Under the pieces are notes generated by a model. That model searched no databases. It had not been told where the DNA came from and saw only the letters and a list, made by a program, of their open reading frames with translations. From the NCBI GenBank assembly GCA_963578625.1, contig CAUZEO010000189.1, forward strand, positions 1 to 10,240: a DNA stretch of 10,240 nucleotides. The letters run 5' to 3'. Within the stretch, counting starts at the first letter, position 1. Each line of letters begins with the position of its first letter. The position numbers were made by a program, and so were the translations under genes. Shown here one piece after another: positions 1 to 5,729 of this stretch. The stretch is from CAUZEO01 sp963578625. GTDB lineage: Bacteria; Verrucomicrobiota; Kiritimatiellia; SLOV01.

Positions 1-398
1 CCGGACACCATCTGGTCATAAACGATGCGAAACCCTTCAACCACAGCGGGATTCGCCTCATGGTTCGACGCGTTTTCGAATCCCAGCTCAAAGTGATCAA
101 GGATGGGAAGGAGTTCGGTCATCAAATTCTCCGCCGCGCGACGGACCAATTCGCCTCGTTCCCGGTGGGTTCGTTTTTTGAAATTTTCGAAGTCGGCCTG
201 CAGGCGGAGCAGGCGGTCCTCCAGTACTTCGCGATCCGGGACCTTGTCACCGGCGGCCGGCGACTTATCGTCTGCATCGGCACTTTCCGGTTCAGCGCAT
301 TCACTCCCCTCAACGGCTGCCGCCGAATCGGCGGTGCTGGAATCTTTCTCCGAATCTTTGGGTGTTGCCGGCTTCTTCTTTTGCTTTTGTTTTTTCAT
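1..398 (-). CDS. grpE: GrpE nucleotide exchange factor (N-terminal part, runs off left edge)
   Basis: This is the first 132 codons of GrpE, the nucleotide exchange factor that releases ADP from the chaperone DnaK in the cytoplasmic heat-shock system. Residues 1-55 form a charged, low-complexity leader that starts MKKQKQKKK and is rich in Ala, Glu, Asp and Ser, as in many GrpE proteins. From about residue 57 comes the long dimerising helix, with the family core LQADFENFKKR (66-76) and then the ELLPILDHFELGF segment (95-107). The C-terminal beta domain that contacts DnaK lies outside the window. The ATG at 398 begins 7 nt after the stop of the anti-sigma-kinase gene, and there is only a weak GAAGA-like ribosome site, so translation is probably coupled to that gene. 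No promoter of its own is visible, and dnaK is not in the window. The family call is firm. Confidence 0.93.
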   Translation of the reverse strand, partial: MKKQKQKKKPATPKDSEKDSSTADSAAAVEGSECAEPESADADDKSPAAGDKVPDREVLEDRLLRLQADFENFKKRTHRERGELVRRAAENLMTELLPILDHFELGFENASNHEANPAVVEGFRIVYDQMVS

Positions 399-405
399 TC
401 TTCGA

Positions 406-837
406 TCAACGTTTCTTCGTCAACACCAGTCGGTTTCCGTCCTGGGTACCCCGCTGGTAATCGACGTGATCGACGAACTTGTCGATGACAAAAAACCCGA
501 TTTCCCTGTCGGTAGGTTCATCCAACTCCGGCTTGACGACATCCGCGAGGTTGAATCCGGCGCCCCGGTCCACGATTTCGACCACCAATTCTTCGGCTCG
601 CTCAGTAATTTTGACGAAAAATCCGAGGTGCGAGGCTTCGGCAGCGGCCTCGCATTCACCCCCATAGCTGTGTCGTATCACATTCGAGCAGGCCTCATCC
701 ACTGCCATTTCGACCTGGTATCCTTGAAATTCAGATAGCCCGGCGGCAAGGCAAAACTCAAGCGTTGCATCTCGCAGGATTGAGAGGTACCGCGAATTGC
801 AGGGAAGATGAAGTGATATGGAATGTTCGGCGGGCAT
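406..837 (-). CDS. RsbW-like anti-sigma factor / serine kinase (HATPase_c_2)
   Basis: This 143-residue protein is a small GHKL-fold ATPase of the RsbW/SpoIIAB type. Such proteins bind a sigma factor, or another output protein, and phosphorylate a STAS-domain antagonist. The N-box is clear, with E48, N52 and H56 in VDEACSNVIRHSY. The G1 box is DRGAGF (90-95), which places the nucleotide-binding Asp at D90. The later glycine motif is degenerate: EIGFFVIDKFVD (112-123) replaces the usual GxGLxLI, as in several Verrucomicrobia and cyanobacterial relatives. An in-frame TAG lies 15 nt upstream of the ATG at 837, which fixes the start. The gene lies between a STAS protein, its likely substrate, and grpE. 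It has no sigma-factor gene beside it within the window, so its target is unknown. Family assignment is strong; kinase activity is inferred. Confidence 0.85.
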   Translation of the reverse strand: MPAEHSISLHLPCNSRYLSILRDATLEFCLAAGLSEFQGYQVEMAVDEACSNVIRHSYGGECEAAAEASHLGFFVKITERAEELVVEIVDRGAGFNLADVVKPELDEPTDREIGFFVIDKFVDHVDYQRGTQDGNRLVLTKKR

Positions 838-942
838 TACGTCAGACGTCTACATCGCGAGATTTGTCGATCCTCCTCCCGTGCGCTGCTCCATCATCAG
901 GGATACACGCTTTTATGGAAGGGAGAATCAGGAATCTGGCGA

Positions 943-1482
943 TTAGGGACCCCCCTTGTCCAGATCTTCTCTCAAAAATGCCAGAACATCCTTAAATTTC
1001 GGCAGGTTTTCCGCGCTAACATCGATGAGCGCCTCATGGGCATCCAACATGGTTTCAGCTCGATCCCGCCGGGTTTCTGACTCCTGATCGGTCTCATCAA
1101 AATCCGATGCCATTTCGAGGGAATCCAGGAACTCCGACGGTGTCGAACCCTCCAGGTTAATCCTCATGACCCTGTCGAGTCCCAGCGTGGTGAGCAGAGA
1201 CTGAAGTCGTGTCGATAAATTCACAAGATAGATTTCACCCTGGCCGGCTCGTTGCATTTTAAATGCCACACCCGCGAGCACTCCCATGAAAGTGCTGTCC
1301 ATGGCAGTGCAGGCTTCAAGATCCACTACGAACCGGGAACACCTGCGCTTCACCGCGGCGATACTGAATCGCTTCAAGCTGGTGCTGACCTTGAAGGTGC
1401 CGCGTCCAACGACATGGACAAATGCCGTTTCGCGGTTGATCGCAACCAAAAGCTTGTCCCCCGATGACTTCAACACCGTCAT
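943..1482 (-). CDS. STAS-domain anti-sigma factor antagonist with C-terminal extension
   Basis: This 179-residue protein has a STAS domain at about 10-115, the fold of SpoIIAA/RsbV antagonists that relieve anti-sigma kinases. The phosphorylation-loop motif is AMDSTFMGVL, with D62 and S63; S63 is the expected target of the partner kinase encoded downstream at 406-837. The usual glycine of DSxGxG is replaced by Phe. Beyond the STAS fold is an acidic, helical tail of about 60 residues (EFLDSLEMASDFDETDQ, then HEALIDVSAENLPKFKDV), which is longer than minimal RsbV proteins and may be an effector-contact segment. I chose the ATG at 1482, 8 nt after the upstream stop, with GGAG 12 nt before it. A GTG at 1515 would add 11 residues and overlap the upstream gene. 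The 105-bp gap to the kinase gene shows no clear terminator. Confidence 0.83.
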   Translation of the reverse strand: MTVLKSSGDKLLVAINRETAFVHVVGRGTFKVSTSLKRFSIAAVKRRCSRFVVDLEACTAMDSTFMGVLAGVAFKMQRAGQGEIYLVNLSTRLQSLLTTLGLDRVMRINLEGSTPSEFLDSLEMASDFDETDQESETRRDRAETMLDAHEALIDVSAENLPKFKDVLAFLREDLDKGGP

Positions 1483-1490
1483 GGGTGGTT

Positions 1491-1970
1491 TTATCTCCAG
1501 GTTCGGTACGGCCACGTCCGTTCCGAAACAACTTTACCGTGGTGCAGAATTCGGACGCGCCACGCAGTGATTTCTCCCCCCTGCCGGTACGCGTTCTTCG
1601 AGACGCTGAATGTGGTAGTGCGCCGGTCCTTGACAGCGAAAGGATACTTTACTTCGAGTGACTGCGGCTCGCGGACCCGCCGCTGCAGGTATTCGAAACG
1701 GACGACGACCGTATTAGCGGCAAGGCCGGAACCGGGCGACCACCTCACCTGGTACTCCTCCCCCAAGTCCACGGATTCGCGTTCAAGGAACTTGGGCAAC
1801 TGCAGGCTGATCGGGTCGGAAGGAAGACTGTCGTCGACCCGGGTAACGTCGTGGATTTCAACCTGCGACGCGCGGACAATCCCAGGCGCGGACAGGCAGA
1901 AGAGCGCGATTGAAACGAGAAGGAGCGCACCTGTATTATTCTTTCGCACTATCCCGAATAGAACTAACAC
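1491..1970 (-). CDS. Exported protein of unknown function
   Basis: I do not recognise this 159-residue protein. It has a typical Sec signal peptide: a basic start (VRKNN at 8-12), a hydrophobic core (ALLLVSIALFCLSA, about 15-28) and a likely cleavage after VRAS (32-35). The mature part, about 125 residues, alternates charged and hydrophobic residues in a beta-rich pattern with no Cys, so a small periplasmic or outer-surface beta-sandwich is plausible. The start given is a GTG at 1970, 15 nt after the rsmI stop; another GTG at 1949 (residue 8) would give a shorter n-region with the same signal peptide. Neither has a good ribosome site, which suggests coupling to rsmI. The gene ends 8 nt before the STAS start, so it is probably part of the same transcript. 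Its role is unknown. Confidence 0.68.
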   Translation of the reverse strand: MLVLFGIVRKNNTGALLLVSIALFCLSAPGIVRASQVEIHDVTRVDDSLPSDPISLQLPKFLERESVDLGEEYQVRWSPGSGLAANTVVVRFEYLQRRVREPQSLEVKYPFAVKDRRTTTFSVSKNAYRQGGEITAWRVRILHHGKVVSERTWPYRTWR

Positions 1971-1985
1971 CCTTTTGAAGTGATG

Positions 1986-2738
1986 TCAATCTGTCGCAAC
2001 CGGCCGGCGCAACCGCGCTGCCCCAGTGTCCTGTCCCTTCGCCGCAGGCTCAAGCACCAACACAAATTCACCGCGAGGCGCCTGCTTTCGGAACCGTTCC
2101 AGCAACTGGGAGGCGGTCCCTGAATGAGACGCTTCAAACTTCTTGGTGAGTTCCCGACCGATATAGATGAGGCGTTCCGGCAGAAGCTCGTCCAACGCCT
2201 CCAGAGTGGCCAGGATCCGGTGCGGGCCTTCGAACAGAACAACGGGCTGCTCAAAATCGGACAACTCCTCCAACCGGCGGAGTCTCTGGCCCTGCTTGAC
2301 GGGGAGGAATCCATCGAACACAAAGCCGCGCCCCCCGAAGCCGCACAAGGCCACCGCCGATGTCACCGCCGATGGTCCAGGAACCACCAGCACCGGCACA
2401 TCAGCCTCCCGGCAGGCGGCAACAAGGCGCGATCCCGGATCCGAGATGCAGGGCATTCCGGAGTCCGAGACCAGGGCAATGGCCTGGCCCTCCCGTAGTC
2501 GCGATACGATGTCTCGCACCCGGGACGCCTCCTGGTACCGGTGACAACTTTCCAGGGACACATGCATGTCAAACCGGCTCGTCAGCTTTCGCGTCTGCCG
2601 GGTGTCTTCGGCAAGAATCAGGTTTACTCTTTTCAAAACCTCGAGGGCACGCAAGGTGATGTCCCCCAGGTTTCCGATGGGGGTGCCGACCAAATATAGT
2701 CCGGCTTCCAATACACTGTCTTCGGCTTGAGATTCCAT
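1986..2738 (-). CDS. rsmI: 16S rRNA (cytidine-1402-2'-O)-methyltransferase RsmI
   Basis: RsmI methylates the 2'-OH of C1402 in 16S rRNA using S-adenosylmethionine, in the decoding centre of the 30S subunit. This 250-residue protein has the tetrapyrrole-methylase fold signatures in order: YLVGTPIGNLGDIT (15-28), LAEDTRQTRKL (42-52), SDSGMPCISDPG (91-102) and VVPGPSAVTSAV (118-129), then FVFDGFLP, FEGPHRI and RELTKKFE further on. It is shorter than the roughly 285-residue E. coli enzyme and lacks most of the extra C-terminal region, which is common. The ATG at 2738 has GGAG 8 nt upstream (2747-2750). A GTG at 2771 in the same frame would add 11 residues but has no comparable site. It is the first gene of the leftward run and is divergent from the B12 operon. 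The call is secure. Confidence 0.95.
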   Translation of the reverse strand: MESQAEDSVLEAGLYLVGTPIGNLGDITLRALEVLKRVNLILAEDTRQTRKLTSRFDMHVSLESCHRYQEASRVRDIVSRLREGQAIALVSDSGMPCISDPGSRLVAACREADVPVLVVPGPSAVTSAVALCGFGGRGFVFDGFLPVKQGQRLRRLEELSDFEQPVVLFEGPHRILATLEALDELLPERLIYIGRELTKKFEASHSGTASQLLERFRKQAPRGEFVLVLEPAAKGQDTGAARLRRPVATD

Positions 2739-2764
2739 TTGAAACGCTCCGTCCGTGGATCTGA

Positions 2765-2793
2765 AGCACACTTATCGACAAGGCGCCTGACAA
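2765..2793 (-). promoter_or_regulatory. Weak candidate sigma70-type promoter for the rsmI gene run
   Basis: Read on the minus strand there is TTGTCA (2793-2788), a 17-nt spacer, and TGTGCT (2770-2765). The -35 matches consensus at 5 of 6 positions and the -10 at only 3 of 6. Its position, 27 nt before the rsmI start codon, suits a promoter for the leftward run. It is offered as the best visible candidate only. Confidence 0.25.
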
Positions 2794-2819
2794 AGTGAAG
2801 GATGAAGTGCGATTCCCGC

Positions 2820-2848
2820 TTGACCCTTGCCCCAACACAGCGTAACGA
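2820..2848 (+). promoter_or_regulatory. Weak candidate promoter ahead of the B12 riboswitch
   Basis: TTGACC (2820-2825, 5 of 6 to the -35 consensus) is followed by a 17-nt spacer and TAACGA (2843-2848), which is a poor -10. Transcription from here would start near 2855, just before the riboswitch P1 stem, which is where a promoter is required. The position is persuasive; the -10 is not. Confidence 0.28.
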
Positions 2849-2861
2849 CAAGACAAGATTC

Positions 2862-3038
2862 GCTGACCGGTTTTTTGCGCGCCCCGCGGGGCGCGCTTTC
2901 GGAAGTTCCGTGAAAAACGGACGCGGTTACCGCCACTGTAAATCGGGGAGTGGCGCTCCAGGGAAGCCATTGGCCTTGCGGGGCCGAGAAGGCAGGAGCG
3001 GCATGACGATCCGAAAGCCAGGAGACGGACCGGGCAGC
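2862..3038 (+). promoter_or_regulatory. Cobalamin (adenosylcobalamin-type) riboswitch aptamer
   Basis: The conserved cobalamin-aptamer core is present in order on the plus strand: GGAAGTTCCGTGAAAAACGG (2901-2920), CCGCCACTGTAA (2930-2941), CGGGGAG (2944-2950), AAGCCATTGG (2964-2973), a GGCCGAGAAGG stretch, GATCCGAAAGCCAGGAGAC (3008-3026, which includes the B12 box). The closing P1 stem can be drawn between 2862-2870 (GCTGACCGG) and 3030-3038 (CCGGGCAGC) with one A-G mismatch. B12 binding to such aptamers normally shuts off the downstream genes, here the three surface and pilin-like genes starting at 3152. The orientation rules out control of rsmI. A GC-only palindrome fills the variable peripheral arm near 2877-2896. 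Identification is firm; the ligand form (AdoCbl or other) and the direction of regulation are known for the family, not shown here. Confidence 0.95.
2877..2896. repeat. Perfect 20-bp GC-only palindrome inside the riboswitch arm
   Basis: The 20 bases are self-complementary with a GCGCGCCCCG half-site. The palindrome follows six Ts (2871-2876) and precedes CTTTC. It sits where cobalamin riboswitches have an optional, poorly conserved peripheral stem between P1 and the GGAA core. It is not a plus-strand intrinsic terminator, because the T tract precedes the hairpin rather than following it. Confidence 0.8.
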
Positions 3039-3146
3039 GCTTCACTCGTGTCTTCGGTGAAAAGACCGTGAAGTGCGAACCTGCCGGTTCACCTTCCGCT
3101 CTTTTCCCTGGGCGTATGTTGCAAGTGCACGACGTAAAGGAAGGAG
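3037..3146 (+). promoter_or_regulatory. Riboswitch expression platform with alternative pairings and anti-SD element
   Basis: Between the aptamer and the first start codon are TTCAC at 3041-3045 and 3088-3092, and GTGAA at 3057-3061 and 3068-3072, so at least three exclusive stems are possible. The longest is GCGCTTCAC (3037-3045) with GTGAAGTGC (3068-3076), with an inner GTCTT/AAGAC stem; it shares 3037-3038 with the P1 stem. A second hairpin, GAACC/GGTTC (3077-3090), follows. CCTTCC (3092-3097) is the exact complement of GGAAGG (3139-3144) within the strong ribosome site GGAAGGAG (3139-3146). No U-tract follows any hairpin, so I infer control of translation initiation rather than intrinsic termination. 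Confidence 0.55.
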
Positions 3147-3151
3147 TCTAA

Positions 3152-3943
3152 ATGACGACTGTTCTGGCCACTGCAGGCGTGGCCCTGGCGCTGGGTGGCG
3201 CCGTACTGAACCCATGGGCCCATCAACTTGTGGATTTCGACCTCGGGAGCGGTGGAAATCCAAGCTACCCCGACGCGTCAACCACGTTGGGACCGGTTGA
3301 TCCGGTCACGGGTGAAGGACTCGGTTTTCCGGGCCCGGTCACCCTGTTCAATCCGCCGTTCGACACGGACGAAATCGTCTCTCTTGGAAACGGAGGCTTC
3401 CTTACGATCGCCTTCGAACAGGTCGTGGCGGACCGGCCCGGTTCTGACTTCATCGTATTCGGCAACGCGGGCTTTTTCGGCGCGGCTCCTACGTTCGATG
3501 TGCACACCGATCCGGCAATGTTATTCGGGTCGGACGGCGCCGGCAGCACGGTTGAAGTAAGCGAGAACGGAACGGACTTCTTTTCGGTTCCGGGAACCGT
3601 CGACGGCCTGTTTCCAACGCAACCGTGGATCGATGCGGCCTCCACTTCTCCTTCGAATTTCCGAAAACCTTCTCCGGCCGGCTTGACCCTGGGCGACTTC
3701 TCCGGCCTGGATTTCCCGTCTGCGATCGCACTCTACGAAGGATCCGCGGGCGGAAAGCCCTTCGATATCGCCGATGCCGGAGTGAGCGCCTTTCAATACG
3801 TTCGCATTACCAACCAGGCGGCGAGCGGCGACGGAAATCTGGAGATCGACGCGCTGGTCATCGTACCCGAACCGGCCACCGCAATCCTCGTCGTCGTTGG
3901 AGCCTGCTTTTCCATGCTGAAAACGAGAAATCGGGGAACGTGA
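3152..3943 (+). CDS. PEP-CTERM surface protein, first gene of the B12-riboswitch operon
   Basis: This 263-residue exported protein has a C-terminal PEP-CTERM sorting tag: PEP at 239-241, hydrophobic ATAILVVVGACFSML, then a basic tail KTRNR (257-261). Proteins with this tag are processed by exosortase in Gram-negative bacteria that make extracellular polysaccharide. The body (about 25-235) is a beta-rich domain with the marks DEIVSLGNGGFLTIAF (73-88), DFIVFGNAGFF (99-109), VSENGTDFFSV (136-146), FDIADAG (204-210) and a final RI…EIDALVIV. The same marks recur in the next gene. The start is fixed by a TAA directly before the ATG and by GGAAGGAG with 5-nt spacing. The signal peptide (TTVLATAGVALALGGAVL) is odd because no Lys or Arg precedes its core. 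Being under a B12 riboswitch, it is presumably made when cobalamin is scarce. Its molecular function is unknown; corrinoid binding is only a hypothesis. Confidence 0.88.
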   Translation: MTTVLATAGVALALGGAVLNPWAHQLVDFDLGSGGNPSYPDASTTLGPVDPVTGEGLGFPGPVTLFNPPFDTDEIVSLGNGGFLTIAFEQVVADRPGSDFIVFGNAGFFGAAPTFDVHTDPAMLFGSDGAGSTVEVSENGTDFFSVPGTVDGLFPTQPWIDAASTSPSNFRKPSPAGLTLGDFSGLDFPSAIALYEGSAGGKPFDIADAGVSAFQYVRITNQAASGDGNLEIDALVIVPEPATAILVVVGACFSMLKTRNRGT

Positions 3944-3944
3944 T

Positions 3945-5729
3945 TTGAAATCTTATCTCACTGCACCGGCAGCCTTCGCGTCCGTCATTTCCACCTGGTT
4001 TGCGGTGGCCGCGAAAGCGGATTTTTCTTCGTCTGATGTGACGTACTGGATCGGCTCGGGAACCAATGAGGCGATCCTGGTGGTTGACTGGAACGACGAA
4101 ATCGCACCGCGGTCGCTGGCGTGGGGAGTCCGGTGGAATGGGAACATCACCGGAGCCGAGATCATGGATCAGGTCCGGGAAAGCGATACCAAGTTTCGCT
4201 ATCGTTACCATCCCGCATTTCAGGGGTCTGCCCTGTACGCGATCGGCTATGACGCAGAATACGACCGGATGACGGTTCTGGAGGGGCAACCCGGCCCTCA
4301 AACCGAAACGGGTTTCGCATTCGATCCAAGCGATCACTACCGCGAAGGCTGGTTCAGCGGCTTCTGGAGTTTCTGGGAAGGCGCCGGCGCTCCGTTCCAG
4401 GGTGGCACATGGCAAAAAGCCACCATGGGGCTCTCTTCGGGAACGGTCACCAACGGCACGTGGCTGGGCTGGGGATACGACGATGATTTCAGCTCGAATA
4501 TGGGGGGACTGGAGGACGCCCCGGAAGAGCCGACCGCAGCACGATCGGAGTACGCCACCCGCGTAGTTGAGTACATTTCAGGATCGGGAATCGGGTTCGA
4601 TACCATTGATTTGGCTCCTTTTGACGACCCCCTGAATGCGTTGGGCCGTCCCACGATCGACACCACCGGAGAGGGAATCTTTGTGCCGGAGACAAATCCG
4701 GTGCCGGTGGTAGCCGTCTCTCCCCCGTTCCGCGCATTCGAACTGGTTTCGGTCGGCGGCGGAGGTCGCCTCACTCTCGCATTCGATCATCCCGTCCTTG
4801 ACGAACCGGACAATCCATTCGGAATCGACGTCATCGTGTATGGAAACGCGTTCTTCAACATCGAGGGCGGCGGGTCGTGGTTGAACGGTAATCCCTCGAA
4901 CACAACAATTACCGGGGTCGTGGAGAGCGAACCGGGCCTTGTTTCGGTGAGCCAGGATGGGACCAACTGGTTTTCCCTGGCGGGAGGACCATTCGCGGAC
5001 ACGTTCGCGCCAACCCTGGGAAGGCAGTTCGCTCCCGATCAGCCCGTATCGATCCCCGGTATGGCGAACGCCTGGTGGGGTTCGCCCACCGATCCGACTT
5101 TCCCTCTAGACCCGTCCGTGGATGCCACCGACATCGCCGGGAAAACCGTCGCGCAAGCGGCAAGACTTTTCGGGGAGTCGTCCGGCGGGACAGGTTTCGA
5201 TATCGCACCGTTGGCCTTGCCGCAACACCCGGTCGAAGGCGTAAAATGGTTTCAGTTCATTCGGATAGAGCGCAACGGGCTATTCAACCCGGAAGTCGAC
5301 GCCGTCGCCGACGTGGCGCCGGGACTCCCGTATTCACTTTGGCAGATTTCACACTTCAACCCGACGAATCGCACGCAGCCCCTCATCTCGGGTGGCGGGG
5401 CGGATCCTGACGACGATCTGCTCGTAAATTTGTTCGAGTTTCTGACGGGCCGGGATCCGAATTCCGCCGACGCCGGCCCCTTGTTCGAGGCGACAGTCTC
5501 CTGCAACCCGACCAGTTCCGCGCTCGAAGTGACCTACACCATCCGAGAAGACGCGCGTGACACCCGCATTCTAGTAGAGTACACGGAGGATATGGTTGTC
5601 TGGTCGACAGATGGGATCGATCAATCCTTTTCGAGCAACGCGCCAACAAGCGGAACGCAAACCGTCACCGCCCGGGTCCCCGCTGCGACGAATCACCGTA
5701 CTGTCAGGCTGCGGGGAGTCCGGCCATGA
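3945..5729 (+). CDS. Exported multidomain protein of unknown function in the B12-riboswitch operon
   Basis: This 594-residue protein starts at a TTG (3945) one base after the previous stop, with GGGGA 7 nt before it, so translation is coupled. The signal peptide is MKSYLT… with cleavage expected after AAKA (22-25). Domain A (26 to about 190) has YWIGSGTNEAILVVDWND (34-51), LAWGVRWNG, and an aromatic cluster with W136, W141, W144, W156, W173 and W176. Domain B (about 215-460) matches the PEP-CTERM neighbour: LVSVGGGGRLTLAF (267-280), DVIVYGNAFF (295-304), VSVSQDGTNWFSL (333-345), FDIAPLA (418-424), then RI…PEVDAV. Next comes LWQISHFNP with an acidic DPDDD (487-491) and a C-terminal beta domain typical of Verrucomicrobia secreted proteins. 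There is no PEP-CTERM tag, so its anchoring differs. Function is unknown. Operon position suggests a role at the cell surface linked to B12 supply. Confidence 0.87.
   Translation: MKSYLTAPAAFASVISTWFAVAAKADFSSSDVTYWIGSGTNEAILVVDWNDEIAPRSLAWGVRWNGNITGAEIMDQVRESDTKFRYRYHPAFQGSALYAIGYDAEYDRMTVLEGQPGPQTETGFAFDPSDHYREGWFSGFWSFWEGAGAPFQGGTWQKATMGLSSGTVTNGTWLGWGYDDDFSSNMGGLEDAPEEPTAARSEYATRVVEYISGSGIGFDTIDLAPFDDPLNALGRPTIDTTGEGIFVPETNPVPVVAVSPPFRAFELVSVGGGGRLTLAFDHPVLDEPDNPFGIDVIVYGNAFFNIEGGGSWLNGNPSNTTITGVVESEPGLVSVSQDGTNWFSLAGGPFADTFAPTLGRQFAPDQPVSIPGMANAWWGSPTDPTFPLDPSVDATDIAGKTVAQAARLFGESSGGTGFDIAPLALPQHPVEGVKWFQFIRIERNGLFNPEVDAVADVAPGLPYSLWQISHFNPTNRTQPLISGGGADPDDDLLVNLFEFLTGRDPNSADAGPLFEATVSCNPTSSALEVTYTIREDARDTRILVEYTEDMVVWSTDGIDQSFSSNAPTSGTQTVTARVPAATNHRTVRLRGVRP

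Noticed and set aside
103..738. 211-residue plus-strand open frame
   Set aside because: It lies opposite grpE and the RsbW-like gene, both with clear family motifs; its translation is Ser/Arg-rich with no recognisable domain.
1567..1983. 138-residue plus-strand open frame
   Set aside because: It is antisense to the exported protein gene, which has a proper signal peptide and fits the compact leftward run.
2124..2544. Two overlapping plus-strand frames of about 125 residues
   Set aside because: They are antisense to the well-conserved body of rsmI and have Pro/Arg-rich, low-complexity translations.
2871..2900. GC palindrome next to a T-run as an intrinsic terminator
   Set aside because: On the plus strand the T-run precedes the hairpin; on the minus strand the run after it is A, not T. 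It belongs to the riboswitch arm.
3265..3645. 126-residue minus-strand frame
   Set aside because: It is antisense to the PEP-CTERM gene, in the frame that mirrors GC-rich codons; it has no ribosome site or domain.
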